Positions 54,951 through 64,000 of a stretch of DNA of 64,000 nt are shown piece by piece. The position numbers and the translations under genes were made by a program. Source of the DNA: Halictus rubicundus (lineage: Eukaryota; Arthropoda; Insecta; Hymenoptera; Halictidae); contig NW_027488581.1 of NCBI RefSeq assembly GCF_050948215.1, forward strand, positions 620,001-684,000. The letters are read 5' to 3'. Below the pieces are notes generated by a model. The model saw only the letters and a list, made by a program, of their open reading frames with translations. It did no database searches and was not told the origin of the DNA. The first letter of the stretch is position 1, and each line of letters begins with the position of its first letter.

Positions 54951-57015
54951 TAAACGATAGGATAGTATAGAGGATAGGATAGGATAGGATAGAGGATAAG
55001 ATAGGATAGAGGATAGGATATGATAGAGGATAGGATAGGATAGAGGATAGGATAGGATAGGATAGAGGATAGAATAGGATAGAGGATAGGATAGGATAGC
55101 GGATAGGATATGTTAGAGGATAGGATAGGATAGAGGATAGGATAGGATAAACGATAGGATAGGATAGAGGATAGGATAGGATAGAGGATAGGATAGGATA
55201 GGATAGAGGATAGGATAGAGGATAGGATAGGATAGAGGATAGGATAGGATAGGATAGAGGATAGGATAGAGGATAGGATAGGATAGAGGATAGGATAGGA
55301 TAGAGAATAGGATAGGATAGAGGATAGGATAGGATAGAGGATAAAATAGGTTTGAGGGTACGATAGGATAGTGGATAGGATAGGATAGAGGGTAGGATAG
55401 GATAGAGGATATGATAGGATAGAGGATAGGATAGGATAGAGGATAGGATAGGATAAAGGATAGGATAGGATAGGGGATAGGATAGGATAGAGAATAGGAT
55501 AGGATAGAGGATAGGATAGGATAGAGGATAGGATATGATAGAGGATAGGATAGGATAGAGGATAGGATAGGATAGGGCTTAGGATAGGATAGAGGATAGG
55601 ATACGATAGAGGATAGGATAGGATAGAGAATAGGATATAGGATTGGATAGGATGGAGGATAGAATAGGATAGAGGATAGGATAGGATAGCGGATAGGATA
55701 TGTTAGAGGATAGGATAGGATAGAGGATAGGATAGGATAAACGATAGGATAGGATAGAGGATAGGATAGAGGATAGGATAGGATAGAGGATAGGATAGGA
55801 TAGAGGATAGGATACGATAGAGGATAGGATACGATAGAGGATAGGATAGGATAGAGGATAGGAAAGGATAAACGATAGGATAGGATAGAGGATAGGATAG
55901 GATAGATGATAGGATAGGATAGAGGATAGGATAGGATAGAGGATAGGATAGGATAGAGGATAGGATACGATAGAGGATAGGATACGATAGAGGATAGGAT
56001 AGGATAGAGAATAGAATATAGGATTGGATAGGATAGAGGATAGAATAGGATAGAGGATAGGATAGGATAGAGAATAGGATAGGATAGAGGATAGGATAGG
56101 GTAGAGGATAGGATAGGATAGAGGATAATATACGGTAGAGGATAGGATAGGTTAGAGGACAGGATAGGATAGAGGATAGGATAGAATAGAGGATAGGATA
56201 GGATAGAGGATAGGATATTATAAACGAGAGGATAGTATAGAGGATAGGATAGGATAGAGGATAGGATAGGATAGAGGATAGGATAGGATACTGGATAGGA
56301 TAGGATAGAGGATAGGATATGATAGAGGATAGGATAGGACAGTGGATAGGATAGGATAGTGGATTGGATAGGATAGAGGATAGGATACGATAGATTATAG
56401 GATAGGATAGAGAATAGGATATAGGATTGGCTAGGATAGAGGATAGAATAGGATAGAGGATAGGATAGGATAGAGGATAGGATATGATAGACGATAGGAT
56501 AGGATAGAGGATAGGAAAGGATAGGATAGAGGATAGGATACGATAGAGGATAGGATAGGATAGAGGATAGGATAGGATGGAGAATAGGATATAGGATTGG
56601 ATAGGATAGAGGATAGGATATGATACAGGATAGGATAGGATAGAGGATAGGATAGGGTAGAGGATAGGATAGGATACAGAATAGGATATAGGATTGGATA
56701 GGATAGCGGATAGAATACGATAGAGGATAGTATAGGATAGAGGATAGGATAGGATAGAGGATAGGATAGGATAGATGATAGGATAGGATAGAGGATAGGA
56801 TAGGATAGAGGATAGGATAGGATAGTGGATTGGATAGGATAGAGGATAGGATAGGATAGAGGATAGGATAGGATAGAGAATAGGATATAGGATTGGCTAG
56901 GATAGAGGATAGAATAGGATAGAGGATAGGATAGGATAGAGGATAAGATAGGATAGAGGATAGGATAGGATAGAGAATAGGATAGGATAGAGGATAGGAT
57001 AGGATAGAGGATAGG
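54951..57015. repeat. ~2.07-2.09 kb higher-order unit, second copy
   Basis: This has the same mark order as the preceding unit. It differs by point changes such as ATAAAATAGG near 55,342 and GGGCTTAGG near 55,576, and it carries extra units near its right end before the GATAAGATAGG mark at about 56,945. Confidence 0.86.
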
Positions 57016-57400
57016 ATACGATAGCGGATAGGATATGTTAGAGGATAGGATAGGATAGAGGATAGGATAGGATAAACGATAGGATAGGATAGAGGATAGG
57101 ATAGGATAAACGATAGGATAGGATAGAGGATATGATAGGATAGAGGATAGGATAGGTTGAGGATAGGATAGGATAGAGGATACGATATAGGATTGGATAG
57201 GATAGAGGATAGGATACGATAGAGAATAGGATAGGATAGAGAATAGGATATAGGATTGATTGGATAGAGGATAGAATAGGATAGAGGATAGGATTGGATA
57301 GAGGATAGGATATGATAGAGGATAGGATAGGATAGAGGATAGGATAGGATAGAGGATAGGATAGGATAGAGGATAGGATACGATAGAGGATAGGATAGGA
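57016..57400. repeat. 4997-bp offset repeat, first copy
   Basis: GCGGATAGGATATGTTAG at 57,024 and the unusual GATTGATTGG at 57,254 recur at 62,021 and 62,251, both 4997 bp on. The GGTTGAGG and ATACGATATAGG marks between them are shared. The GATTGATTGG unit occurs only in these two places as far as I could see. Confidence 0.85.
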
Positions 57401-57764
57401 TAGAGAATAGGATATAGGATTGGATAGGATAGAGGATAGAATAGGATAGAGGATAGGATAGGATAGCGGATAGGATATGTTAGAGGATAGGATAGGATAG
57501 AGGATAGGATAGGATAAACGATAGGATAGGATAGAGGATAGGATAGGATAGAGGATAGGATAGGATAGAGGATAGGATAGGATAGAGGATAGGATAGGAT
57601 AGAGGATAGGATAGGATAGAGGATAGGATAGGATAGAGGATAGGATAGGATAGAGGATAGGATAGGATAGAGGATAGGATAGGATAGAGGGTAGGATAGG
57701 ATAGAGGATAGGATAGGATAGAGGATAGGATAGGATAGAGGATAGGATAGGATAGAGGATAGGA
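57401..57764. repeat. Plain family C units
   Basis: These are mostly canonical 17-bp units (about 57,535-57,690) with one GCGGATAGGATATGTTAG unit near 57,468 and one AAACGATAGG unit near 57,514. Nothing else is seen. Confidence 0.8.
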
Positions 57765-59601
57765 TATAGGATTGGATAGGATAGAGGATAGGATATGATA
57801 GAGGATAGAATAGGATAGAGGATAAGATAGGATAGAGGATAGGATATGATAGAGGATAGGATAGGATAGAGGATAGGATAGGATAGAGGATAGGATAGGA
57901 TAGAGGATAGGATAGGATAGAGGATAGGATAGGATAGAGGATAGGATAGGATAGAGGATAGGATAGGATAGAGAATAGGATAGGATAGATGATAGGATAG
58001 GATAGAGGATAGGATAGGATTGAGGGTACGATAGGATAGTGGATAGGGTAGGATAGAGGATAGGATAGGATATAGGATATGATAGGATAGAGGATAGATA
58101 GGATAGAGGATAGGATAGGATAGGGAATAGGATATAGGATTGGATATGATAGAGGATAGAGTAGGATAGAGGATAAGATAGGATAGAGGATAGGATATGA
58201 TAGAGGATAGGATAGGATAGAGGATAGGATAGGATAGAGGATAGGATAGGATAGGATAGAGGATAGGATAGGATAGGGTATAGGATAGAGGATAGGATAG
58301 GATAGGATAGAGGATAGGATAGGATAGTGGATAGGATAGGATAGTGGATTGGATAGGATAGAGGATAGGATACGATAGATTATAGGATAGGATAGAGAAT
58401 AGGATATAGGATTGGCTAGGATAGAGGATAGAATAGGATAGAGGATAGGATAGGATAGAGGATACTATATGATAGACGATAGGATAGGATAGAGGATAGG
58501 AAAGGATAGGATAGAGGATAGGATACGATAGAGGATAGGATAGGATAGAGGATAGGATAGGATGGAGAATAGGATATAGGATTGGATAGGATAGAGGATA
58601 GGATATGATACAGGATAGGATAGGATAGAGAATAGGATAGGATAGAGGATAGGATAGGATAGAGGATAGGATAGGATAGAGGATAGGATACGATAGAGGA
58701 TAGGATAGGATAGAGGATAGGAAAGGATAAACGATAGGATAGGATAGAGGATAGGATAGGATAGATGATAGGATAGGATAGAGGATAGGATAGGATAGAG
58801 GATAGGATAGGATAGAGAATAGGATACGATAGAGGATAGGATACGATAGAGGATAGGATAGGATAGAGAATAGAATATAGGATTGGATAGGATAGAGGAT
58901 AGAATAGGATAGAGGATAGGATAGGATAGAGAATAGGATAGGATAGAGGATAGGATAGGATAGGATAGAGGATAGGATAGGATAGAGGATAGGATAGGAT
59001 AGAGGATAGGATAGAATAGTGTATATGATAGGATGGAGGATAGGATAGAGGATAGGATAGGATAGAGGATAGGATAGGGTAGAGGATAGGATAGGATAGA
59101 GGATAATATACGGTAGAGGATAGGATAGGTTAGAGGATAGGATAGGATAGAGGATAGGATAGAATAGAGGATAGGATAGGATAGAGGATAGGATAGTATA
59201 AACGAGAGGATAGTATAGAGGATAGGATAGGATAGAGGATAGGATAGGATAGAGGATAGGATAGGATACTGGATAGGATAGGATAGAGGATAGGATATGA
59301 TAGAGGATAGGATAGGACAGTGGATAGGATAGGATAGTGGATTGGATAGGATAGAGGATAGGATACGATAGATTATAGGATAGGATAGAGAATAGGATAT
59401 AGGATTGGCTAGGATAGAGGATAGAATAGGATAGAGGATAGGATAGGATAGAGGATACTATATGATAGACGATAGGATAGGATAGAGGATAGGAAAGGAT
59501 AGGATAGAGGATAGGATACGATAGAGGATAGGATAGGATAGAGGATAGGATAGGATAGAGGATAGGATAGGATAGAGGATAGGATAGGATAGAGGATAGG
59601 A
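57765..59601. repeat. 1837-bp tandem unit, first copy
   Basis: Six marks recur at exactly 1837 bp: TATAGGATTGG (57,765 and 59,602), TGAGGGTACG (58,021 and 59,858), TACGATAGATTATAGG (58,371 and 60,208; 59,364 and 61,201), GACAGTGG (59,316 and 61,153) and the GATACTATATG unit (near 58,463 and 60,300). Within the unit a smaller part, including GATTATAGG and GGCTAGG, appears twice 993 bp apart. 1837 is 108 units of 17 plus 1, so insertions of partial units are involved. Confidence 0.93.
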
Positions 59602-61380
59602 TATAGGATTGGATAGGATAGAGGATAGGATATGATAGAGGATAGAATAGGATAGAGGATAAGATAGGATAGAGGATAGGATATGATAGAGGATAGGATA
59701 GGATAGAGGATAGGATAGGATAGAGGATAGGATAGGATAGAGGATAGGATAGGATAGAGGATAGGATAGGATAGAGGATAGGATAGGATAGAGGATAGGA
59801 TAGGATAGAGAATAGGATAGGATAGATGATAGGATAGGATAGAGGATAGGATAGGATTGAGGGTACGATAGGATAGTGGATAGGGTAGGATAGAGGATAG
59901 GATAGGATATAGGATATGATAGGATAGAGGATAGATAGGATAGAGGATAGGATAGGATAGGGAATAGGATATAGGATTGGATATGATAGAGGATAGAGTA
60001 GGATAGAGGATAAGATAGGATAGAGGATAGGATATGATAGAGGATAGGATAGGATAGAGGATAGGATAGGATAGAGGATAGGATAGGATAGGATAGAGGA
60101 TAGGATAGGATAGGGTATAGGATAGAGGATAGGATAGGATAGGATAGAGGATAGGATAGGATAGTGGATAGGATAGGATAGTGGATTGGATAGGATAGAG
60201 GATAGGATACGATAGATTATAGGATAGGATAGAGAATAGGATATAGGATTGGCTAGGATAGAGGATAGAATAGGATAGAGGATAGGATAGGATAGAGGAT
60301 ACTATATGATAGACGATAGGATAGGATAGAGGATAGGAAAGGATAGGATAGAGGATAGGATACGATAGAGGATAGGATAGGATAGAGGATAGGATAGGAT
60401 GGAGAATAGGATATAGGATTGGATAGGATAGAGGATAGGATATGATACAGGATAGGATAGGATAGAGAATAGGATAGGATAGAGGATAGGATAGGATAGA
60501 GGATAGGATAGGATAGAGGATAGGATACGATAGAGGATAGGATAGGATAGAGGATAGGAAAGGATAAACGATAGGATAGGATAGAGGATAGGATAGGATA
60601 GATGATAGGATAGGATAGAGGATAGGATAGGATAGAGGATAGGATAGGATAGAGAATAGGATACGATAGAGGATAGGATACGATAGAGGATAGGATAGGA
60701 TAGAGAATAGAATATAGGATTGGATAGGATAGAGGATAGAATAGGATAGAGGATAGGATAGGATAGAGAATAGGATAGGATAGAGGATAGGATAGGATAG
60801 GATAGAGGATAGGATAGGATAGAGGATAGGATAGGATAGAGGATAGGATAGAATAGTGTATATGATAGGATGGAGGATAGGATAGAGGATAGGATAGGAT
60901 AGAGGATAGGATAGGGTAGAGGATAGGATAGGATAGAGGATAATATACGGTAGAGGATAGGATAGGTTAGAGGATAGGATAGGATAGAGGATAGGATAGA
61001 ATAGAGGATAGGATAGGATAGAGGATAGGATAGTATAAACGAGAGGATAGTATAGAGGATAGGATAGGATAGAGGATAGGATAGGATAGAGGATAGGATA
61101 GGATACTGGATAGGATAGGATAGAGGATAGGATATGATAGAGGATAGGATAGGACAGTGGATAGGATAGGATAGTGGATTGGATAGGATAGAGGATAGGA
61201 TACGATAGATTATAGGATAGGATAGAGAATAGGATATAGGATTGGCTAGGATAGAGGATAGAATAGGATAGAGGATAGGATAGGATAGAGGATAGGATAT
61301 GATAGACGATAGGATAGGATAGAGGATAGGAAAGGATAGGATAGAGGATAGGATACGATAGAGGATAGGATAGGATAGAG
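59602..61380. repeat. 1837-bp tandem unit, second copy
   Basis: This adjoins the first copy directly, in the same orientation, with no net length change over at least 1.6 kb. A clear difference lies near 61,297, where GATAGGATATG stands in place of GATACTATATG. The match ends near 61,380, where a GGATGGAGAATAGG unit follows here but not at the end of the first copy. Confidence 0.92.
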
Positions 61381-61798
61381 GATAGGATAGGATGGAGAAT
61401 AGGATATAGGATTGGATAGGATAGAGGATAGGATATGATACAGGATAGGATAGGATAGAGAATAGGATAGGATAGAGGATAGGATAGGGTAGAGGATAGG
61501 ATAGGATACAGAATAGGATATAGGATTGGATAGGATAGCGGATAGGATACGATAGAGGACAGTATAGGATAGAGGATAGGATAGGATAGAGGATAGGATA
61601 GGATAGATGATAGGATAGGATAGAGGATAGGATAGGATAGAGGATAGGATAGGATAGTGGATTGGATAGGATAGAGGATAGGATAGGATAGAGGATAGGA
61701 TAGTATAGAGAATAGGATATAGGATTGGCTAGGATAGAGGATAGAATAGGATAGAGGATAGGATAGGATAGAGGATAAGATAGGATAGAGGATAGGAT
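61150..61798. repeat. 2202-bp offset repeat, first copy
   Basis: GACAGTGG at 61,153, TACGATAGATTATAGG at 61,201 and GCGGATAGGATACG at 61,538 match 63,355, 63,403 and 63,740 at exactly 2202 bp. The left part overlaps the end of the 1837-bp unit, so these duplications are nested rather than separate. Confidence 0.88.
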
Positions 61799-63350
61799 AG
61801 GATAGAGAATAGGATAGGATAGAGGATAGGATAGGATAGAGGATAGGATACGATAGAGGATAGGATAGGATAGAGGATAGGATAGGATAGAGGATAGGAT
61901 ACGATAGTGGATAGGATAGGATAGAGGATAGGATACGATAGAGGATAGGATAGCATAGAGAATAGGATATAGGATTGGATAGGATAGAGGATAGAATAGG
62001 ATAGAGGATAGGATAGGATAGCGGATAGGATATGTTAGAGGATAGGATAGGATAGAGGATAGGATAGGATAAACGATAGGATAGGATAGAGGATAGGATA
62101 GGATAAACGATAGGATAGGATAGAGGATAGGATAGGATAGAGGATAGGATAGGTTGAGGATAGGATAGGATAGAGGATACGATATAGGATTGGATAGGAT
62201 AGAGGATAGGATACGATAGAGAATAGGATAGGATAGAGAATAGGATATAGGATTGATTGGATAGAGGATAGAATAGGATAGAGGATAGGATTGGATAGAG
62301 GATAGGATATGATAGAGGATAGGATAGGATAGAGGATAGGATAGGATAGAGGATAGGATACGATAGAGGATAGGATACGATAGAGGATAGGATAGGATAC
62401 AGAATAGGATATAGGATTGGATAGGATAGAGGATAGAATAGGATAGAGGATAGGATAGGATAGAGAATAGGATAGGATAGAGGATAGGATAGGATAGAGG
62501 ATAGGATAGGATAGAGGATAGGATAGGATAGAGAATAGGATATAGGATGGGATAGGATAGCGGATAGGATAGGATAGAGGATAGGATAGGATAGAGGATA
62601 GGATATGATAGAGGATAGGATAGGATAGAGGATAGGATAAGATAGGATAGAGGATAGGATAGGATAGAGGATAGGATAGGATAGAGGATAGGATATGATA
62701 GAGGATAGGATAGGATAGAGGATAGGATAAGATAGGATAGAGGATAGGATAGGATAGAGGATAGGATATGTTAGAGGATAGGATAGGATAGAGGATAGGA
62801 TAGGATAAACGATAGGATAGGATAGAGGATAGGATAGCATAGAGGATAGGATACGATAGAGGATAGGATAGGATAGAGGATAGGAAAGGATAAACGATAG
62901 GATAGGATAGAGGATAGGATAGGATAGAGGATAGGATAGGATAGAGGATAGGATAGGATAGTGGATTGGATAGGATAGAGGATAGGATAGGATAGAGGAT
63001 AGGATAGGATAGAGAATAGGATATAGGAGTGGCTAGGATAGAGGATAGAATAGGATAGAGGATAGGATAGGATAGAGGATAGGATAGGATAGAGGATAGG
63101 ATAGGATAGAGAATAGGATAGGATAGAGGATAGGATAGGATAGAGGATAGGATACGATAGAGGATAGGATAGGATAGAGGATAGGATACGATAGAGGATA
63201 GGATACGATAGAGGATAGGATAGGATACAGAATAGGATATAGGATTGGATAGGATAGAGGATAGAATAGGATAGAGGATAGGATAGGATAGAGAATAGAA
63301 TAGGATAGAGGATAGGATAGGATAGAGGATAGGATAGGATAGAGGATAGG
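61799..63350. repeat. Family C units including the 4997-bp repeat copy and a 90-bp tandem pair
   Basis: About 62,013-62,397 is the second copy of 57,016-57,400 (GCGGATAGG at 62,021, GATTGATTGG at 62,251). A 90-bp segment beginning GGATATGATAGAGG at 62,601 is repeated at 62,691, each copy ending in GATAAGATAGG. The remainder is common family C units with GATACGATAG and GAGAATAGG variants. Confidence 0.82.
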
Positions 63351-64000
63351 ATAGGACAGTGGATAGGATAGGATAGTGGATTGGATAGGATAGAGGATAG
63401 GATACGATAGATTATAGGATAGGATAGAGAATAGGATATAGGATTGGCTAGGATAGAGGATAGAATAGGATAGAGGATAGGATAGGATAGAGGATAGGAT
63501 ATGATAGACGATAGGATAGGATAGAGGATAGGAAAGGATAGGATAGAGGATAGGATACGATAGAGGATAGGATAGGATAGAGGATAGGATAGGATGGAGA
63601 ATAGGATATAGGATTGGATAGGATAGAGGATAGGATATGATACAGGATAGGATAGGATAGAGAATAGGATAGGATAGAGGATAGGATAGGGTAGAGGATA
63701 GGATAGGATACAGAATAGGATATAGGATTGGATAGGATAGCGGATAGGATACGATAGAGGATAGTATAGGATAGAGGATAGGATAGGATAGAGGATAGGA
63801 TAGGATAGATGATAGGATAGGATAGAGGATAGGATAGGATAGAGGATAGGATAGGATAGTGGATTGGATAGGATAGAGGATAGGATAGGATAGAGGATAG
63901 GATAGGATAGAGAATAGGATATAGGATTGGCTAGGATAGAGGATAGAATAGGATAGAGGATAGGATAGGATAGAGGATAAGATAGGATAGAGGATAGGAT
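63351..64000. repeat. 2202-bp offset repeat, second copy, cut by window end
   Basis: This repeats 61,150-61,798 with the same mark order up to the last base of the window, so the unit and the array continue beyond it. Confidence 0.86.

Larger units (their letters stand above)
1..64000. repeat. 17-bp satellite array filling the whole window
   Basis: The basic unit on the + strand is GAGGATAGGATAGGATA: one heptamer GAGGATA plus two pentamers GGATA, 17 bp, with no C. It recurs head to tail throughout, and I saw no block in the opposite orientation (no TATCC runs on this strand) and no stretch of non-repeat sequence. Common variants change one or two bases (GATACGATAG, AGCGGATAGG, GAGAATAGG, ATATAGGATTGG, AGTGGATAGG). 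Length variants gain or lose a whole GGATA or GAGGATA block. The array enters and leaves the window, so its true size is unknown. The class (long tandem satellite, eukaryotic) follows from structure; the family name and host are not recognised. No coding or RNA gene interrupts it. Confidence 0.98.

Noticed and set aside
59409..62840. 1143-codon antisense open frame, and the similar frames at 366-1067, 6757-8064, 12,925-13,983, 19,446-20,933, 20,215-22,314, 28,129-29,547, 40,506-41,765 and 47,218-49,272
   Set aside because: Each is only the stop-free strand of the satellite read through. Starts are incidental (GTG at the octamer GCGAACAC, or ATG/TTG/CTG-like codons at variant units) and stops fall at variant units such as TTAGAGG. 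There is no promoter, no non-repeat domain, and overlapping frames read the same repeat.
1..64000. Telomere repeat (TTAGG or TTAGGG type)
   Set aside because: The unit contains TAGGA, not TTAGG; TTAGG appears only as a rare variant (GGTTAGGATAG). A pure short telomeric motif is not present and the higher-order structure is typical of an internal satellite. A subtelomeric site remains possible.
1..64000. Bkm-type (GATA)n sex-chromosome repeat
   Set aside because: GATA occurs three times per unit, but each is preceded by G in a GGATA frame, so there are no GATAGATA runs. A sex-chromosome location cannot be argued from this.
1..64000. Array of GATA-factor binding sites
   Set aside because: The usual WGATAR site needs A or T before GATA; the consensus here is GGATAG. 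A few variants give AGATAG or TGATAG, but they are scattered single-base changes of the satellite.
1..64000. CENP-B box or other centromere protein site
   Set aside because: I looked for the TTCG....CGGGA core and saw nothing like it. The array could still be centromeric, but the sequence gives no direct sign.
1..64000. Undescribed gene system hidden in the array
   Set aside because: I scanned both strands for stretches departing from the 5/7-bp block pattern for more than about 50 bp and found none. The noteworthy content is the duplication structure, not encoded functions.

Overview
The whole 64 kb window is satellite DNA. It is one uninterrupted, head-to-tail array with a 17-bp basic unit. 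On the + strand the unit is a heptamer GAGGATA followed by two pentamers GGATA. I found no gene, tRNA, rRNA, transposon, CRISPR array or unique (non-repeat) segment, and no inversion: the unit keeps the same orientation from base 1 to base 64000, and the array runs off both ends. Dividing 64,000 by 17 gives about 3,700 units. An array of this size and uniformity points to a eukaryotic chromosome (heterochromatin, or a pericentromeric, subtelomeric or sex-chromosome block). That is inference; the sequence does not identify the species, and I do not recognise the satellite as a named family.

The interest lies in the higher-order structure carried by rare variant units. Three variant families form domains. 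Family A fills 1 to about 12.36 kb and about 16.2-35.1 kb; its marks are GCGGATCGG sites in 250-bp pairs and an 8-base mark GCGAACAC. Family B fills about 12.36-16.2 kb and 35.15-41.0 kb; its marks are GCGGATACG, GGGGTTTGG and ATATTATAG, with 552/535-bp and 860-bp periods. Family C fills about 41-64 kb; its marks are AATATACGG, AAACGATAGG, GATTATAGG and GGCTAGG, with nested duplications of 699, 1837, 2088, 2202, 2409, 4130 and 4997 bp.

The largest structure is a duplication of an A+B block: about 498-16,217 recurs at about 21,745-38,957. The offset between matching marks drifts from 21,247 to 22,780 and then to 22,739 bp. The drift occurs in steps that are whole repeat units or sums of them (-17, -17, -7, -12, -34, +612, +294, +685), as unequal exchange or replication slippage in register would produce. 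A mosaic of shorter family-A pieces (about 16.2-21.7 kb) separates the two copies.

Long open reading frames exist only on the - strand (up to 1143 codons at 59,409-62,840). They follow from composition: the pyrimidine-rich strand of the unit contains no stop codon, and because 17 is not a multiple of 3, every frame reads the same 17-residue Ser/Tyr/Pro/Ile/Leu repeat. I do not call any of them a gene.
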